A DNA stretch of 44,746 nt. Source: Alphaproteobacteria bacterium 65-37 (lineage in GTDB: Bacteria > Pseudomonadota > Alphaproteobacteria > Reyranellales > Reyranellaceae). Shown here one piece after another: positions 1 to 9,990 of the stretch. A program made the position numbers and the translations under genes. Location: positions 1-44,746 of the forward strand of contig MKRV01000278.1 in the NCBI GenBank assembly GCA_001897995.1, in the 5' to 3' direction. Below the pieces are notes generated by a model. It did not search any database. It worked only from the letters and a program-made list of their open reading frames with translations, and was not told the origin of the DNA. Positions within the stretch are counted from its first letter, which is position 1. Every line of letters starts with the position of its first letter.

Positions 1-179
1 ATTTTTCCGGCGCCATGGAGGCGTTCGCGCGTTTGCGTGCGCCGGTCGACGCTTTGTTCGACAAGGTCACAGTCAATGTCACGGATAAGCCTGAATTGCG
101 ATTGAACAGGCTGAAACTGCTCAACCAGATTCGTGCCACCATGGATGCGGTGGCCGATTTCTCGAAGATCGAGGGCTAA
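1..179 (+). CDS. glyS: Glycyl-tRNA synthetase beta subunit, C-terminal end (partial)
   Basis: The open frame runs in from the left edge (first full codon at base 3) and stops with TAA at 177-179. The visible 58 residues include [22 protein letters not shown], shortened here to its key parts: an FDKVxVN segment followed by RxNRLxLLNQIR. This is the typical end of the GlyS beta chain, the DALR-type anticodon-binding helical domain. The beta chain works with GlyQ in an alpha2-beta2 enzyme that charges tRNA-Gly in the cytoplasm. Only two bases separate its stop from the ppdK start, so the two genes are probably co-transcribed; a glyQ-glyS-ppdK order is common in alphaproteobacteria (recalled, not checked). 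The rest of the gene lies outside the window. Confidence 0.85.
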   Translation, partial: FSGAMEAFARLRAPVDALFDKVTVNVTDKPELRLNRLKLLNQIRATMDAVADFSKIEG

Positions 180-181
180 GC

Positions 182-2853
<2,672 letters not shown>

Positions 2854-2857
<4 letters not shown>

Positions 2858-3804
2858 CGCTCGACGCGCTCCGCAGCGCGGCCGGCACGGCGGGGGCTAA
2901 GCGGGCGCTCGCCGCCGCGCTGGCCGGCCTGGAGCGCGATCCCGACGGCGAGGCGGCGCAGGCGCTGCTCGATGCCGCGTGGCGTGAGCCGCGGGCGCAT
3001 GTCGTGGGCGTCACCGGACCGCCCGGCGTCGGAAAATCCTCGATGTGCGCTGCGTTAGTCGCGGCCTGGCGGCAGGACGGCAAGACCGTCGGCGTGATCG
3101 CCGTCGATCCCTCCTCGCGCGCGAGCGGCGGCGCCCTGCTGGGCGATCGCGTGCGCATCGTCCACGACGGCGCCGACACCGGGTCCTTCGTGCGCTCGAT
3201 GGCGGCGCGCGACCGGCTGGGCGGGCTGGCCGATCAGACGCTCGCCGCCATGGTGGTGATGCGCGCCCTGTTCGACCGCGTGCTGATCGAGACCGTCGGG
3301 GTGGGGCAGTCCGAGACCGACGTGGCGGGTGTCGCCGATACGGTAGTGTTCTGCGTGCAGCCGGGCTCGGGCGATTCGCTGCAGTTCATGAAGGCGGGCA
3401 TTGTCGAGATCCCGCACCTGATCGTGGTCACCAAGGCCGATCTCGGGGCGGCTGCCGAGCGGGCAAGGGCCGACGTGGCCGGCGCGCTCTCGCTGGCGGC
3501 GGCGGGCGACGACGCCGACTGGCCGGTCAAGGCGCTGGCCGTGTCGTCGCGCAGCGGCGCCGGCATGGCAGGACTGATGGCGGCGCTGGACGCGCACCGC
3601 GCGCACATGATGGCCGAAGGCCGGCTGGTCGTGGCGCGGCACCGCCAGAGCGAGGGCTGGGTCGTTGAATCGCTGCGCGATCGCTTTGGCCGCGACGGCA
3701 TTGCCAGGCTCGGCCGGCTGGGCTTCGATCTCGCTTTGGCGCCCGGCGCGCAGCCCTTTCAGCGGCTGCGCGAGCTCGGCGCGGCATTGGAGGCTTCGCG
3801 ATGA
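2854..3804 (+). CDS. meaB: MeaB/ArgK-type G protein (methylmalonyl-CoA mutase chaperone family)
   Basis: This 316-residue P-loop GTPase belongs to the MeaB/ArgK family, whose known members load and protect adenosylcobalamin-dependent mutases. Visible motifs are a P-loop GPPGVGKS at residues 55-62, VDPSS at 84-88 followed by [10 protein letters not shown], the family switch motif ETVGVGQSE at 146-154, and a G4 motif at 193-196. The G4 motif reads TKAD where the family usually has NKAD, a change tolerated in other GTPases such as Rac. It starts in an ATGA overlap with ppdK and ends in another ATGA overlap with the HIT gene, so translation is coupled. No mutase subunit lies nearby, which is unusual, so the partner must be encoded elsewhere. 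The family call is firm; the mutase partner is inferred. Confidence 0.88.
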
Positions 3805-4226
3805 CTCATCCGACCGATGGAAGCTGCATCTTCTGCAAGATCGTCGCGGGCCAAATCCCGTGCTTCAAGCTCCTCGAGGACGAGACCACCATCGCCTTCA
3901 TGGACATCAACCCGGTCAATCCCGGCCATGCGCTGAGCGTGGCCAAGGGCCATTGGCCGACCGTCGATGTCATCCCGCCTGATGTGCTGGCCTCGGTCGC
4001 CCGGACCGCCCAGCGCGTGGCAAAAGCGGTGATCGGCGAACTGAAACCGATCGGCGTGAACCTGCTGCAGGCCAACGGCACCGGTGCCGGCCAGAGCGTG
4101 CCGCACCTGCACATCCACGTCATGCCCCGCCGCGAGGGCGACGGGGTGAGGCTCAACTGGGATTACAAGCCCGGCGACATGGCCGAGATCGAGGCGATCT
4201 ACAAGAGGCTGAAGGCCGCGCTTTAA
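3801..4226 (+). CDS. HIT family nucleotide-binding hydrolase
   Basis: The 141-residue protein is a compact single-domain histidine-triad hydrolase. The N-terminal CIFCKIVAGQIP is typical of HINT/HIT proteins and carries a C-x-x-C pair (Cys9, Cys12). The triad PHLHIHVMPR has histidines 102, 104 and 106, the last being the expected catalytic one. Relatives hydrolyse nucleoside phosphoramidates or dinucleoside polyphosphates; the substrate here cannot be told. It overlaps the meaB stop by an ATGA and is the last gene of the glyS-ppdK-meaB run. The 59 bases downstream contain a short palindrome that may end transcription from both sides. Confidence 0.92.
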   Translation: MTHPTDGSCIFCKIVAGQIPCFKLLEDETTIAFMDINPVNPGHALSVAKGHWPTVDVIPPDVLASVARTAQRVAKAVIGELKPIGVNLLQANGTGAGQSVPHLHIHVMPRREGDGVRLNWDYKPGDMAEIEAIYKRLKAAL

Positions 4227-4244
4227 GCGGATCGACAAACACGG

Positions 4245-4275
4245 TGTCATCCCTCGGCTTCGCCTCGGGATGACA
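4245..4275. repeat. TGTCATCCC palindrome, possible bidirectional terminator
   Basis: TGTCATCCC at 4245-4253 is the exact reverse complement of GGGATGACA at 4267-4275. The 13 bases between are TCGGCTTCGCCTC, in which GGC/GCC can extend the stem around a TTC loop. It lies in the 59-base gap between two converging genes (HIT and LysR), 19 bases past one stop and 11 past the other. There is no long T run on either side. Dispersed elements beginning TGTCATCCC are known from other alphaproteobacteria; only one copy is visible here. Confidence 0.6.
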
Positions 4276-4285
4276 AGTTTTGGTG

Positions 4286-5245
4286 TCAGGCCGCCGCCAT
4301 CGAGCTGCTGCGCGGGATCGTGGAGAACCACTCGCGCTCGTCCTGGCGGAACTGGTCGCGCACGTAGTCGATCACGGTGCGGATGCGCGCGCCCTTGTTC
4401 GTCTCCTCGTGGCTCACCAGCCAGATGTCGCGGACGATCTTGAGGTCGATCGGGGCCGCCACGAGGTTGGACGACTTGGCGATGTAGTCGGGGAACACCG
4501 AGATGCCGTAGCCGGTTCGCACGGCTTCCATGGCGGCATAGGAGGAGTTGGTGCGCAGCACCACCGACGGCGTCCGTTCGACCACCTCGCTCCACGGCTT
4601 CATGGCCGGCAGCGAGTGCAAGGTCGTGTGGTCGACGATGTGGTGTTCGCGCAGGTCCTCGAACTTCTGCGGCAGGCCGTACTGCTCGACGTAGGACGGC
4701 GCGGCGAAAATCGACATGTTCACCTGGCCGACGCGCGCGGCGACCAGCTGGTTGGAGGTCGGCCGGAAGAAGCGGATGGCGAGATCGGCCTGGCGGGTGG
4801 CGAGGTCCAGCACCTGATCGCCGGCGATCACCTGGACGATGATGTCCGGATGGGTGCGGCGGAGCATGCCGAGACGCGGCACCAGCCAATGGGCGGCAAT
4901 ACCCTCGGTCGCGGCGATGCGGACGATGCCGGCCATTTCCCGGTCGAGGCCGGCCAGGTGCCGCTCGATCGCCGTGGCGTTCGACATCATCGATTCGGCC
5001 TGGACCAGCACGCCGCGGGCGGCCGGCGTCACCTCCATGCCGTGGCGGTGCCGGTCGAACAGCTTGGCGCCCAGGCGGCGCTCGAGGGCCTGAATCCGGC
5101 GGCCGACGGTCGTCTGCTTCGTATTGAGCTGCGTCGCAGCAGCACTGAAGCTGCCCGTCTTCGCAACTGCGAGGAAGAAACGCACGTCATCCCAGTCGCC
5201 GAGAATATTCGGCACCTTGGTCTTACGAGTAGGGACAGTATTCAT
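4286..5245 (-). CDS. LysR family transcriptional regulator
   Basis: The 319-residue protein has the LysR layout. A winged helix-turn-helix lies at about residues 19-78 (DDVRFFLAVAKTGSFSAAA, then TVGRRIQALERRLGAKLFDR), followed by a periplasmic-binding-like effector domain. About 17 extra residues precede the usual start of the HTH, so a later start cannot be excluded, but no strong Shine-Dalgarno decides it. It is transcribed away from the membrane-nucleotidylyltransferase operon starting at 5484, the classic arrangement for a LysR protein that controls its divergent neighbour. The 238-base space between them holds several palindromes. Its effector is unknown. The link to the operon rests on position only. 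Confidence 0.93.
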   Translation of the reverse strand: MNTVPTRKTKVPNILGDWDDVRFFLAVAKTGSFSAAATQLNTKQTTVGRRIQALERRLGAKLFDRHRHGMEVTPAARGVLVQAESMMSNATAIERHLAGLDREMAGIVRIAATEGIAAHWLVPRLGMLRRTHPDIIVQVIAGDQVLDLATRQADLAIRFFRPTSNQLVAARVGQVNMSIFAAPSYVEQYGLPQKFEDLREHHIVDHTTLHSLPAMKPWSEVVERTPSVVLRTNSSYAAMEAVRTGYGISVFPDYIAKSSNLVAAPIDLKIVRDIWLVSHEETNKGARIRTVIDYVRDQFRQDEREWFSTIPRSSSMAAA

Positions 5246-5483
5246 CGTAACAATCGATACAATAAGGTTGTCGGGCCAAAGTTTACTTGACGGGGGCCCC
5301 GTGGTTTATCCTACACCATTATTGGTGAAATGTCGTTTTCTGTCTCGATATAGGGGACTAGACGGTTTTTTTCAGGGACCGCACGGTTCCAGCCTACCCT
5401 ATCTAGTCGTATCATTCGTTAGTCAATCTACTGGTTGTAAGTTTCAGGATTGACGCTTCTCAACGAGACTAGGGACTGCGGCC
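5246..5483. promoter_or_regulatory. AT-richer divergent control region with inverted repeats
   Basis: This gap between the divergent LysR gene and the nucleotidylyltransferase operon is clearly less GC-rich than its surroundings. It contains ACAA-TAAGG-TTGT at 5259-5271; a possible -35 TTGACG at 5287-5292; the perfect palindrome CACCA-TTAT-TGGTG at 5314-5327; and a longer inverted pair, GACTAGA at 5356-5362 with TCTAGTC at 5402-5408, flanked by GATA and TATC. A further GACTAG lies at 5467-5472 just before the start codon. CTAG-containing words are normally scarce in such genomes. LysR binding or a structured leader is possible, but no site is proven. Confidence 0.45.
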
Positions 5484-6767
5484 GTGACCGGCTCCGACAG
5501 ACAGACGAAACCGGCTTGGCCGGGCAAGGTTCGCCGCTACCTGCGCAGCCCCTCGACGCGCATGGCAGCCTTTGGCGGCCTCTTGACATATCTTAGTTAT
5601 GCGTATGCGCACGGCAGTTGGACTAACCTGACGCTCATCTGCGTGTCAGTCTTTGTCGGGGCGTTCCTCCCGACCTACGCCAAACTCAGTAACAAAGCCG
5701 AACTGTGGGCCAACAATCAATTCGGTTTCGTAACGGCAGGTCGACTCGGGCGGTTTCTCCCTCAGTTAGTCTTCAATCTGGTGATGTTCTGGTTGATGTT
5801 ATGGGGAGGAGCGCTCAATCAACACGGGATTGCGTCGGTCGGCGGTTTCGCCGGGGCGGCGCTTGTCACCACGCTTGCCTCCCAGGGCACGCAGTTCCTC
5901 GGCGGCTACCTGGTCGCGCGGGGCGTGGGCGACGCCAACCGCAACACGCTGGTCGGTCTTCTGGTGAACGTCACCTTGGCCGCACTTGGCACGGCGGGTG
6001 TGCCCTATGCGCGCGAGGCGTTCCTGATCGTGGGCTTCGTGCTCGGCGCGCTTTTCTTCGGCATCGGCCTCCTGTCGGACATCCGCTCCAAGCTCGCCCC
6101 CAAGGGCGGGGTCGGCATGTTCTTCGGCACCTTCAACCCGTTCCACAACACGCATCTGGCGATGGTGCGGCAGCTGCTCGAGGAGCGCGATCTCGACAGG
6201 CTGATCATCCATCCCACGCTGATTCCCAAGCTGCATGTCGACGCCTTTCGCGACGGCACCATTCGGGTCGGGCGCCTGGAGGGTGGTTTCCAGATCCTCG
6301 AGAAGACCGACAAGGCCGATTCCAACGTCGACTACTTCCCGACCGGCAACAAGTTCCTGCCGCCGGAGACCCGCAAGGTGCTGATCGAGCTGGCCCTCGC
6401 CGAGGCCGGCCTCGGCAACCGGGTCGAAGTGGCCTTCTATCCGGAGATCTACAACACCAAGGGTTTTCAGGGCGTCGTCGCCGAGATCAAGCGGCGCAAC
6501 CCTGGAGTGCGCCTGCATGCGCCGCACGGCACGGACTTCGGCGGGATGCTGGTGCGTCAGATCGTCGACGAGTGCGGTTGGATATATCCTTGGCGCATTC
6601 TGCGCCGCGACACTATTTCAGCGACTGCGATACGAAAGGGTGCAAAGGGCATGACGTCAGGTGTGGTGACCGACGTGCTCGAGCAGCTTTCGCAGAACCG
6701 TCCGGTCGTGGTGGTGGGGGGCCGCCGCTTCCGGAACGACAACGGAGTTTTGACCGAGGGGGACTGA
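5484..6767 (+). CDS. Membrane-anchored nucleotidylyltransferase fusion, function unknown
   Basis: The 427-residue protein starts with GTG after an AGGGA site. Residues 1-200 hold about six hydrophobic spans (near 29-45, 47-64, 94-110, 118-135, 155-172 and 180-197), with no family I recognise. Residues 207-427 form a nucleotidylyltransferase-like domain: GTFNPFHNTH at 215-224 matches the adenylyl/cytidylyltransferase signature with the HxxH pair, HGTD at 348-351 may be the acidic nucleotide-binding loop, and ISATAIRKG at 378-386 matches the terminal ISxTxIR motif of NadD, CoaD and TagD relatives. The stretch between these motifs is much longer than in NadD or CoaD. The upstream part of the gene is less GC-rich than neighbours. 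It is the first gene of an operon with two GNAT genes. I infer that it activates a small phosphorylated or lipid substrate at the membrane; the substrate is unknown. Confidence 0.75.
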   Translation: MTGSDRQTKPAWPGKVRRYLRSPSTRMAAFGGLLTYLSYAYAHGSWTNLTLICVSVFVGAFLPTYAKLSNKAELWANNQFGFVTAGRLGRFLPQLVFNLVMFWLMLWGGALNQHGIASVGGFAGAALVTTLASQGTQFLGGYLVARGVGDANRNTLVGLLVNVTLAALGTAGVPYAREAFLIVGFVLGALFFGIGLLSDIRSKLAPKGGVGMFFGTFNPFHNTHLAMVRQLLEERDLDRLIIHPTLIPKLHVDAFRDGTIRVGRLEGGFQILEKTDKADSNVDYFPTGNKFLPPETRKVLIELALAEAGLGNRVEVAFYPEIYNTKGFQGVVAEIKRRNPGVRLHAPHGTDFGGMLVRQIVDECGWIYPWRILRRDTISATAIRKGAKGMTSGVVTDVLEQLSQNRPVVVVGGRRFRNDNGVLTEGD

Positions 6768-6768
6768 C

Positions 6769-7383
6769 ATGACAGTTCAGACGACGACAGGCGCAACCAA
6801 CCGGCCTGTCATTACGATAAAGCTCGCTTCGACGTCCGACGAGCTGATGCAATGCTACATGCTGCGCGCCGCCGTGTTCATCGGCGAGCAGGCCTGCCCA
6901 TACTGGGAAGAGTACGACGGCAACGACTATTCGGCGAGCCACCTCATGCTCTATGTCGACGGTGAGCCGGCGGCATCGATGCGCGTGCGCTGGTTCGCGG
7001 GTTTCGCCAAGCTCGAACGCGCCGTCATCCTGAAGCGCTATCGCTCGTACGGGCTGTTCATCCCGTTCGTCGAATGGGCCAAGGAGTTCTGCCGCAAGAA
7101 GGGCTATCCCAAGGCCTACCTGCACGGCCAGAAGCGGCTGTGGGAGATCTTCGAGCGCGACGGCTTCTACCGCGTCGGCGAGACCTTCCATTTCTCCGAC
7201 CACGAATACGGGGCCTTCGTCTGCGACCTCGAGGTCGACGAGAAGACCCAGCCCACGGTGCTCACGGATCCCATGGTGCTGAACCGGCCGGAAGACCGGC
7301 TCGAGCAGCAGGGAATTCTGGAGGATTCGATGTCCCGAGGCGCGTCCTGTCCGCATGCGGAATGGACCGAGCGTCGCGCCTAG
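6769..7383 (+). CDS. GNAT family N-acetyltransferase-like protein 1 (degenerate acetyl-CoA loop)
   Basis: The 204-residue protein resembles the ElaA-like branch of GNAT acetyltransferases. It has LRAAVFIGEQACPYWEEYDG at residues 32-51, then HLMLYVDGEPAASMRVRWF. Where GNAT enzymes usually have R/Q-x-x-G-x-G/A for acetyl-CoA, this one has KRYRSYGLF at 89-97, so the pyrophosphate-binding loop is altered. The tail after about residue 160 has no recognised fold. It starts one base after the stop of the nucleotidylyltransferase gene and ends 15 bases before a second GNAT gene. The two GNAT proteins share the FIGEQ-x-x-PY-x-EE-x-DG-x-D block and look like paralogues. This copy may be a pseudoenzyme or may use another acyl donor. 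Confidence 0.8.
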   Translation: MTVQTTTGATNRPVITIKLASTSDELMQCYMLRAAVFIGEQACPYWEEYDGNDYSASHLMLYVDGEPAASMRVRWFAGFAKLERAVILKRYRSYGLFIPFVEWAKEFCRKKGYPKAYLHGQKRLWEIFERDGFYRVGETFHFSDHEYGAFVCDLEVDEKTQPTVLTDPMVLNRPEDRLEQQGILEDSMSRGASCPHAEWTERRA

Positions 7384-7398
7384 AGAAGGAGAAAAATC

Positions 7399-7968
7399 AT
7401 GAGCACCATTGCACAATCGATCAGCGGCGTTTCCGTCACCGTCAAGCTCGCGATGAAGATGGAGGACTCGCTGCAGGCCTTCGCCGTGCGCGCAGCTTGC
7501 TTCATCGGCGAACAGGACGTGCCGTACTCCGAGGAGTTCGACGGTCACGACTTCGGCGCCACCCACATCATCGCCTATGCCGGCGACGAGCCAGTCGGCG
7601 CGGTGCGCGTGCGTTGGTTCAAGTCGTTCGCCATGCCGGAGCGGCTGGCCGTCATCCAGCGCTTCCGCGGCAACGGCATCGGTCAGCTCCTGATCGATCG
7701 CTGCCGCAAGCTCGCCGAGCAGCGTGGCTCCAACATGCTCTACACCCAGTCCCTGCCCAAGGACGTGGCCTACTGGGAAAAGCACGGCTGGCGCCGCCTC
7801 GATGCGGAAGAGACCGGCACCGGCGCCAAGAAGGTCGTGGCGATGGTCGCCCCGGTCGATCCCAGCACACCGCTGCCCGAGGCCGACGAGGCCCCGGAAT
7901 CGGTCACCCTGCGTCGCGAGCCGCAGTTCGACTCGACCGGCCTGCCGATGGGTTCCGGCAACCGCTGA
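7399..7968 (+). CDS. GNAT family N-acetyltransferase 2
   Basis: The 189-residue protein is the partner of the preceding GNAT gene, sharing ACFIGEQDVPYSEEFDGHD (residues 34-52) and the VRVRWF strand. Unlike its neighbour it keeps a normal acetyl-CoA-binding loop, QRFRGNGIGQLL at 87-98 (RxxGxG), and a C-terminal AYWEKHGWRRL block typical of GNAT folds. A clear Shine-Dalgarno (GAGAAGGAG) precedes the ATG. It is the last gene of the operon and converges on an ABC permease gene across a hairpin-rich gap. Acceptor substrate unknown. Its operon with a nucleotidylyltransferase suggests modification of an amine on the same metabolite (inference). Confidence 0.88.
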   Translation: MSTIAQSISGVSVTVKLAMKMEDSLQAFAVRAACFIGEQDVPYSEEFDGHDFGATHIIAYAGDEPVGAVRVRWFKSFAMPERLAVIQRFRGNGIGQLLIDRCRKLAEQRGSNMLYTQSLPKDVAYWEKHGWRRLDAEETGTGAKKVVAMVAPVDPSTPLPEADEAPESVTLRREPQFDSTGLPMGSGNR

Positions 7969-7980
7969 TCCTGAGGCGAC

Positions 7981-8132
7981 ACCTCCTCCCCCGTCACAGC
8001 GGCTTGGTTACAAGCCGCGACGCGGGGGAGGTGGCCCTGTAATCAGGGCCGGAGGGGGTGCTTCGACGCGAAGGTCATGAGCCCCCTTCGCCCGCGTAAG
8101 ACGCGGGCACTTCCCCCGCGAAGACGCGGGGG
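7981..8132. repeat. Cluster of four hairpins between convergent genes
   Basis: Four successive stem-loops fill the gap between GNAT 2 and the permease gene. The first (7981-8032) has ACCTC...GAGGT outer arms and a perfect inner stem GCGGCTTG/CAAGCCGC around GTTA. The second is GGCCCTG-TAAT-CAGGGCC at 8033-8050. The third is CCCGCGT-AAG-ACGCGGG at 8091-8107. The fourth is CCCCCGCG-AAGA-CGCGGGGG at 8113-8132. The CGGCTTGTAACCAAGCCG-like core recurs in the larger palindrome at 9991-10191. It could serve as a terminator for both genes, although T runs are absent. Confidence 0.7.
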
Positions 8133-8146
8133 CAGAGAAGAATGGT

Positions 8147-9034
8147 TTACTTGTGCCGCGGGTCCAGCGCGTCGCGCAGGCCGTCGCCCAGCAGGTTGAA
8201 CGACAACACCGCCAGGAAGATCGCCACGCCCGGCCAGAAGGCCATCCAGGGCGCCTGCTCGATGAAGCGCTGGGCGGAATTCAGCATGCTGCCCCAGGAA
8301 GGGGCTGGCGGTTGCTGACCGAGACCGAGGAAGGAAAGAGCCGCCTCGGCGATGATGGCACCGGCGATGGCGAGCGAAGCCTGGACCAGCAGCGGCGGCA
8401 CGATGTTGGGCAGCACGTGGCGCAACGCAATACGCCAGTGCGGATTGCCTACGGCGCGCGCCGCCTCGACATAGTCCTCGACCTTTGCCGCCAGCGTCTG
8501 GCCGCGCGTCAGGCGAACGAAGACCGGCGTCGCGGTGATGCCGATGGCGATCATCGCATTGCTGAGGCTGGGACCCAGGAAGGCCGCGAGCGCGATCGCC
8601 AGGATCAGGAACGGCACCGCGAGCATGGCATCGACCATGCGCGAGAGCAGCGCATCGATCCAGCCGCCGGCGTAGCCGGCCAGCAGGCCGAGCGGCACGC
8701 CGAAGGCAAGCGCAATGCCGACCGAGACAAGACCGGCGCTGAGCGAGGCGCGGGCCCCCCAGATGATGCGGGAAAGCACGTCGCGGCCGACTTCGTCGGT
8801 GCCGAGCCAGTGTGCCCACGAGGGCGGCTTGCGCACGGCGCTCCAGCTGGTGGCGATCGGGTCGTAGGGGGCGATCAGCGGCGCCCCCAGTGCCAGGACC
8901 ACGAACAGGATCACCACCGCCAGGCCCACCATGGCGCCCTTGCGCCGCCGCAGGCGCCGCCAGGCGCGTGCCCAGGGATTTTCCTCGCGGGCCTCGTCGG
9001 CCGCCGGCGCGGCGGGAAGGGTGCTGGCGGTCAT
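8147..9034 (-). CDS. Peptide-type ABC transporter permease (DppC/OppC family)
   Basis: The 295-residue inner-membrane permease starts at the ATG at 9034, which overlaps the stop of the preceding permease (ATGA). The N-terminus ENPWARAWRRLRRRKGAMVGL is cytoplasmic and leads into the first membrane span, a DppC hallmark. PPSWAHWLGTDEVGRDVLSR follows, and the EAA loop reads YVEAARAVGNPHWRIALRHVLPN, the contact site for the ATPase. About six membrane spans are present. The gene is the last of the operon with binding protein, ATPases, DUF1028 protein and gamma-glutamyltransferase-like enzyme. It probably forms a heterodimer with the DppB-type permease. The frame stays open far upstream inside the other permease gene, but only this start gives a normal protein. 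Confidence 0.93.
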   Translation of the reverse strand: MTASTLPAAPAADEAREENPWARAWRRLRRRKGAMVGLAVVILFVVLALGAPLIAPYDPIATSWSAVRKPPSWAHWLGTDEVGRDVLSRIIWGARASLSAGLVSVGIALAFGVPLGLLAGYAGGWIDALLSRMVDAMLAVPFLILAIALAAFLGPSLSNAMIAIGITATPVFVRLTRGQTLAAKVEDYVEAARAVGNPHWRIALRHVLPNIVPPLLVQASLAIAGAIIAEAALSFLGLGQQPPAPSWGSMLNSAQRFIEQAPWMAFWPGVAIFLAVLSFNLLGDGLRDALDPRHK

Positions 9035-9972
9035 CCGCGCAGCCTCGGATTGACGAGGACATAGGCGATGTCGGCCAGCAGGTTGAGCGCGATGTAGATG
9101 GTCGAGGTCACCAGCACGACTCCCTGCACCACGGCGTAGTCGCGGTTGAATACGGCATCGACGATCAGCTTGCCGAAGCCCGGGATGGTGAAGATCTGTT
9201 CGGTGAGCACGGCGCCCGAAAGCAAGGTGCCGAACTCCAGCGCCCCCAGCGTGATCACCGGCGTCATGGCGTTGCGCAGCGCATGCTTCAGCACGACGCG
9301 CCGCTCGTAGAGACCTTTGGCCCGGGCGGTGCGCACATAGTCGGCGCCCATCGCCTGCAGCATGGCGCTGCGGGTGTGGCGCATCAGGATGGCGGCGATG
9401 GCGTTGCCCAGCACGAAGGCCGGCATCACCGTGGTGGCGAGGCTCGCCCGCCAGTTTTCCGCCAGGCTGACATAGCCCGAGGCGGGCAGCCATCCGAGCG
9501 TCACCGAGAAGAGGAAGATCAGCAGGATGCCCAGCCAGAAATTGGGCGTGCTGATGCCCCAGAGCGCGAAGATGTTGGCGCCGTAGTCGAGCGCGGTGTC
9601 CTTCTTCACGGCCGAGATGATGCCGGCCGGAATACCGATGCCGAGCGCCACGACGATAGCCATCGAGGCGAGCTGCAGGGTGACCGGCAGCTTCTCCTGC
9701 ACCAGCGACAGGACCGAGCTCTTGAGCCGCATCGACTCGCCCAGATTCCCCGAGAGCACGCCCTGGATCCAATAGAAGTACTGCACCCAGATCGGCTCGT
9801 TCAGCCGGTATTGCTGTCGGATCTGCTCCAGCACCGCCGGGTCGCGCTCCTCGCCCGCCATGATCAGCGCCGGATCGCCCGGCAGGAGCTGCTGCAGGCC
9901 GAAGATCAGCACCGACACGAAGAACAAGGTCGGGATGAGCTGCAGCACCCGCTGGGTCAGGAAGGCGAGCAT
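9031..9972 (-). CDS. Peptide-type ABC transporter permease (DppB/OppB family)
   Basis: The 313-residue permease is taken to start at the ATG at 9972 (MLAFLTQRVLQLIPTLF), the normal DppB N-terminus. The frame stays open for 44 further codons upstream, but those are translated from a palindromic intergenic repeat and are not protein-like. Typical features are a first membrane span, a long periplasmic loop with LPGDPALIMAG, and the EAA motif DYVRTARAKGLYERRVVLKHALRNA. It ends IPGFGKLIVDAVFNRDY then NLLADIAYVLVNPRLRG, the family ending. It lies 255 bases downstream of the binding-protein gene across the repeat and overlaps the next permease by an ATGA. Confidence 0.93.
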   Translation of the reverse strand: MLAFLTQRVLQLIPTLFFVSVLIFGLQQLLPGDPALIMAGEERDPAVLEQIRQQYRLNEPIWVQYFYWIQGVLSGNLGESMRLKSSVLSLVQEKLPVTLQLASMAIVVALGIGIPAGIISAVKKDTALDYGANIFALWGISTPNFWLGILLIFLFSVTLGWLPASGYVSLAENWRASLATTVMPAFVLGNAIAAILMRHTRSAMLQAMGADYVRTARAKGLYERRVVLKHALRNAMTPVITLGALEFGTLLSGAVLTEQIFTIPGFGKLIVDAVFNRDYAVVQGVVLVTSTIYIALNLLADIAYVLVNPRLRG

Positions 9973-9990
9973 TTGCGCCTGCTGCCTTAT

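Noticed and set aside
4280..5290. 336-codon open frame antisense to the LysR gene
   Set aside because: It is a complement shadow with no motif, while the LysR frame has a clear helix-turn-helix.
7981..8132. CRISPR-like series of repeats
   Set aside because: The hairpins differ from one another and there are no constant repeats with unique spacers.
8043..9062. 339-codon frame over the DppC-type permease
   Set aside because: Arginine-rich out-of-frame shadow of the permease; the permease frame has the EAA motif.
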